From positions 1 through 6,350 of the forward strand of contig JALWUB010000224.1 of NCBI GenBank assembly GCA_026993275.1: DNA of 6,350 nt, read 5' to 3'. The position numbers and the translations under genes were made by a program. Below the pieces are notes generated by a model, which ran no database searches, was not told the DNA's origin, and was given only the letters and a program-made list of their open reading frames with translations. This DNA comes from Robiginitomaculum sp. Its GTDB lineage: Bacteria; Pseudomonadota; Alphaproteobacteria; Caulobacterales; Maricaulaceae. Shown piece by piece: positions 5,238-6,350 of this stretch. Position 1 is the stretch's first letter. Each line of letters starts with the position of its first letter.

Positions 5238-5848
5238 TCATTCTTGGCCTGACCGGCTCCATAGGCATGGGCAAGAGCACGACAGCTGGGCTTTTTGCCC
5301 GCCAGGGCATACCCGTGTTTGACGCGGACCGGGCGGTGCGCCAGCTCTATCAGAATGACACAGCAGTGATCCGGGCCATTGGCGCACGCTTTCCCAAGGC
5401 CGTGCGCGCGGGCAAAATTGACCGCAAGGCGCTGATCGAGGCCGTGCATGGCGAACCGCAGGCGCTGGCCGATCTGGAACGTATTGTGCATCCGGCCGTT
5501 GCCGCGGCGCGGCAGTGCTGGCTGGACGCTGCGCGCGCGCGGGGCGAAAGAATCGTGTTGTTCGACATCCCCTTGCTGTTCGAAACCGGCGCGCAATCCC
5601 AGGTGGACAAGGTGATCGTGGTCAGCGCCCCGGCGCAGATGCAAAAAGAGCGTGTGCTGGCACGGCCGGGCATGACAGAGGCGCATTTCGAGCGGCTGCA
5701 TGCCGCGCAAATGCCAGATCAGGAAAAACGCCGGCGGGCCGATTTCGTCATTGATACCAGCAAGGGCCTTGCACATGCTGCCCGCCAGGTGCAAAGCATC
5801 CTGCAACAGCTCGAAGAAAACCGCTCCCCGTCCCGCACGCAGTCCTGA
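5234..5848 (+). CDS. coaE: Dephospho-CoA kinase CoaE
   Basis: CoaE phosphorylates the ribose 3'-hydroxyl of dephospho-CoA with ATP, the final step of coenzyme A synthesis in the cytoplasm. The 204-aa product has the usual length. It opens with the P-loop GLTGSIGMGKST (5-16; K14, S15), followed by the substrate-site DADR (30-33), the IVHP motif (84-87), and DIPLLFETG (111-119). The lid/arginine region RMPDQ-like segment appears here as QMPDQEKRRRADFVIDTSKG near the C-terminus. The ATG overlaps the aroE stop as ATGA; the ribosome binding site is weak, so coupling to aroE translation is likely. The 9-base gap to dnaQ suggests one transcript. The 357-aa frame on the opposite strand (5054-6127) is a shadow. 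Confidence 0.96.
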   Translation: MIILGLTGSIGMGKSTTAGLFARQGIPVFDADRAVRQLYQNDTAVIRAIGARFPKAVRAGKIDRKALIEAVHGEPQALADLERIVHPAVAAARQCWLDAARARGERIVLFDIPLLFETGAQSQVDKVIVVSAPAQMQKERVLARPGMTEAHFERLHAAQMPDQEKRRRADFVIDTSKGLAHAARQVQSILQQLEENRSPSRTQS

Positions 5849-5857
5849 AAGGGCGCA

Positions 5858-6350
5858 ATGTCCCGCAAGATCGTATTTGATACCGAAACCACCGGCCTGA
5901 AGCCCTTCAAGGGCGACCGCATAACCGAAATCGGCTGTGTCGAGATCGTCAATCTGCTGCCGACCGGCAAAACCTTTCGCCGTTATGTCAATCCCGAGCG
6001 CGAAGTGCCAGAGGAGGTGGTGCGCATTACCGGCCTGACAACGGAGTTTCTGGCCGACAAGCCCCTGTTTGCCGACATTGCCCAGGAGTTTCTGGATTTT
6101 GTCGGGGACAGCCAGCTTGTGGCCCACAATGCGGCCTTTGACCGGGATTTTCTCAATGCCGAGATGGACAGGCTGAATCGTGAACGCTTTGACGATTCAC
6201 GCTTCATAGACACCCTGGCCATCGCCCGCAAAAAGTTTCCCGGCGCTTACAACTCGCTGGACGCGCTGTGCAAGCGCTTTTCCATAAACCTGTCCGAACG
6301 CACATTGCATGGCGCCCTGCTGGACGCCCGCCTGCTTGCCGAGGTCTATC
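5858..6350 (+). CDS. dnaQ: DNA polymerase III epsilon subunit DnaQ, 5' part (cut by window end)
   Basis: This is the 3'-5' proofreading exonuclease of the replicative polymerase. The window contains 164 codons with no stop; the gene continues past the edge. All catalytic residues of a DEDDh exonuclease are present: D8 and E10 in FDTETTGL, D95 in VAHNAAFDRDFL, and H151 with D156 in TLHGALLDAR. Spacing closely follows E. coli epsilon (D12, E14, D103, H162, D167). RYVNPEREVPEEVVRITGLT (42-61) and YNSLDALCKRF (131-141) are also typical of DnaQ. The C-terminal polymerase-binding part is not in view. The ATG has AAAGGG four bases upstream and follows the coaE stop by 9 bases, so it is probably in the same operon. 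A stand-alone DnaQ-family exonuclease is a less likely alternative. Confidence 0.93.
   Translation, partial: MSRKIVFDTETTGLKPFKGDRITEIGCVEIVNLLPTGKTFRRYVNPEREVPEEVVRITGLTTEFLADKPLFADIAQEFLDFVGDSQLVAHNAAFDRDFLNAEMDRLNRERFDDSRFIDTLAIARKKFPGAYNSLDALCKRFSINLSERTLHGALLDARLLAEVY

Noticed and set aside
5054..6127. 357-aa open frame on the minus strand
   Set aside because: It is antisense to the end of aroE, all of coaE and the start of dnaQ, all of which are clearly real. It has no known motif.

Overview
This window looks like a piece of an alphaproteobacterial chromosome that spans the replication origin. Two operons of conserved housekeeping genes diverge from a non-coding stretch of about 400 bases (2490-2896). 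That stretch carries two perfect TTATCCACA-type DnaA boxes, several near-matches and a perfect CtrA-type site. The gene order is hemE on one side and the PPDK regulatory protein (the RP001-type gene) followed by maf, aroE, coaE and dnaQ on the other. This arrangement is typical of Alphaproteobacteria, and in Caulobacter crescentus the hemE/RP001 gap is the origin. I cannot name the genus.

Left arm (minus strand, 2489 down to 32): hemE, hemH and hemJ form a heme-biosynthesis operon. Each junction is a 4-base ATGA overlap. The proteins supply the decarboxylation of uroporphyrinogen III (HemE), the oxidation of protoporphyrinogen IX (HemJ, membrane) and iron insertion (HemH). The 31 bases beyond hemJ are too short to assign.

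Centre (2490-2896): the candidate oriC. Plus-strand DnaA boxes lie at 2564, 2585 and 2607, and minus-strand boxes lie at 2748 and 2768. The two groups face each other across an AT-rich segment (about 2641-2700). An 18-bp perfect palindrome (2787-2804), a weak sigma70-like promoter and a TTAA-N7-TTAA CtrA box (2862-2876) lie between the right-hand boxes and the first gene of the right arm.

Right arm (plus strand, 2897 to the end): the PPDK/PEP-synthase regulatory kinase-phosphorylase, a YceF-type Maf nucleotide pyrophosphatase, shikimate dehydrogenase (aroE), dephospho-CoA kinase (coaE), and the 5' part of dnaQ, the proofreading subunit of DNA polymerase III, which is cut by the window edge. 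The first four genes are joined by ATGA or GTGA overlaps, and dnaQ follows coaE after 9 bases.

Both operons are transcribed away from the putative origin and so in the direction of fork movement. All genes appear intact apart from the edge truncation. I saw no mobile elements, CRISPR arrays, tRNA or rRNA genes, and no sign of a new multi-gene system. The interest lies in the architecture of the origin.
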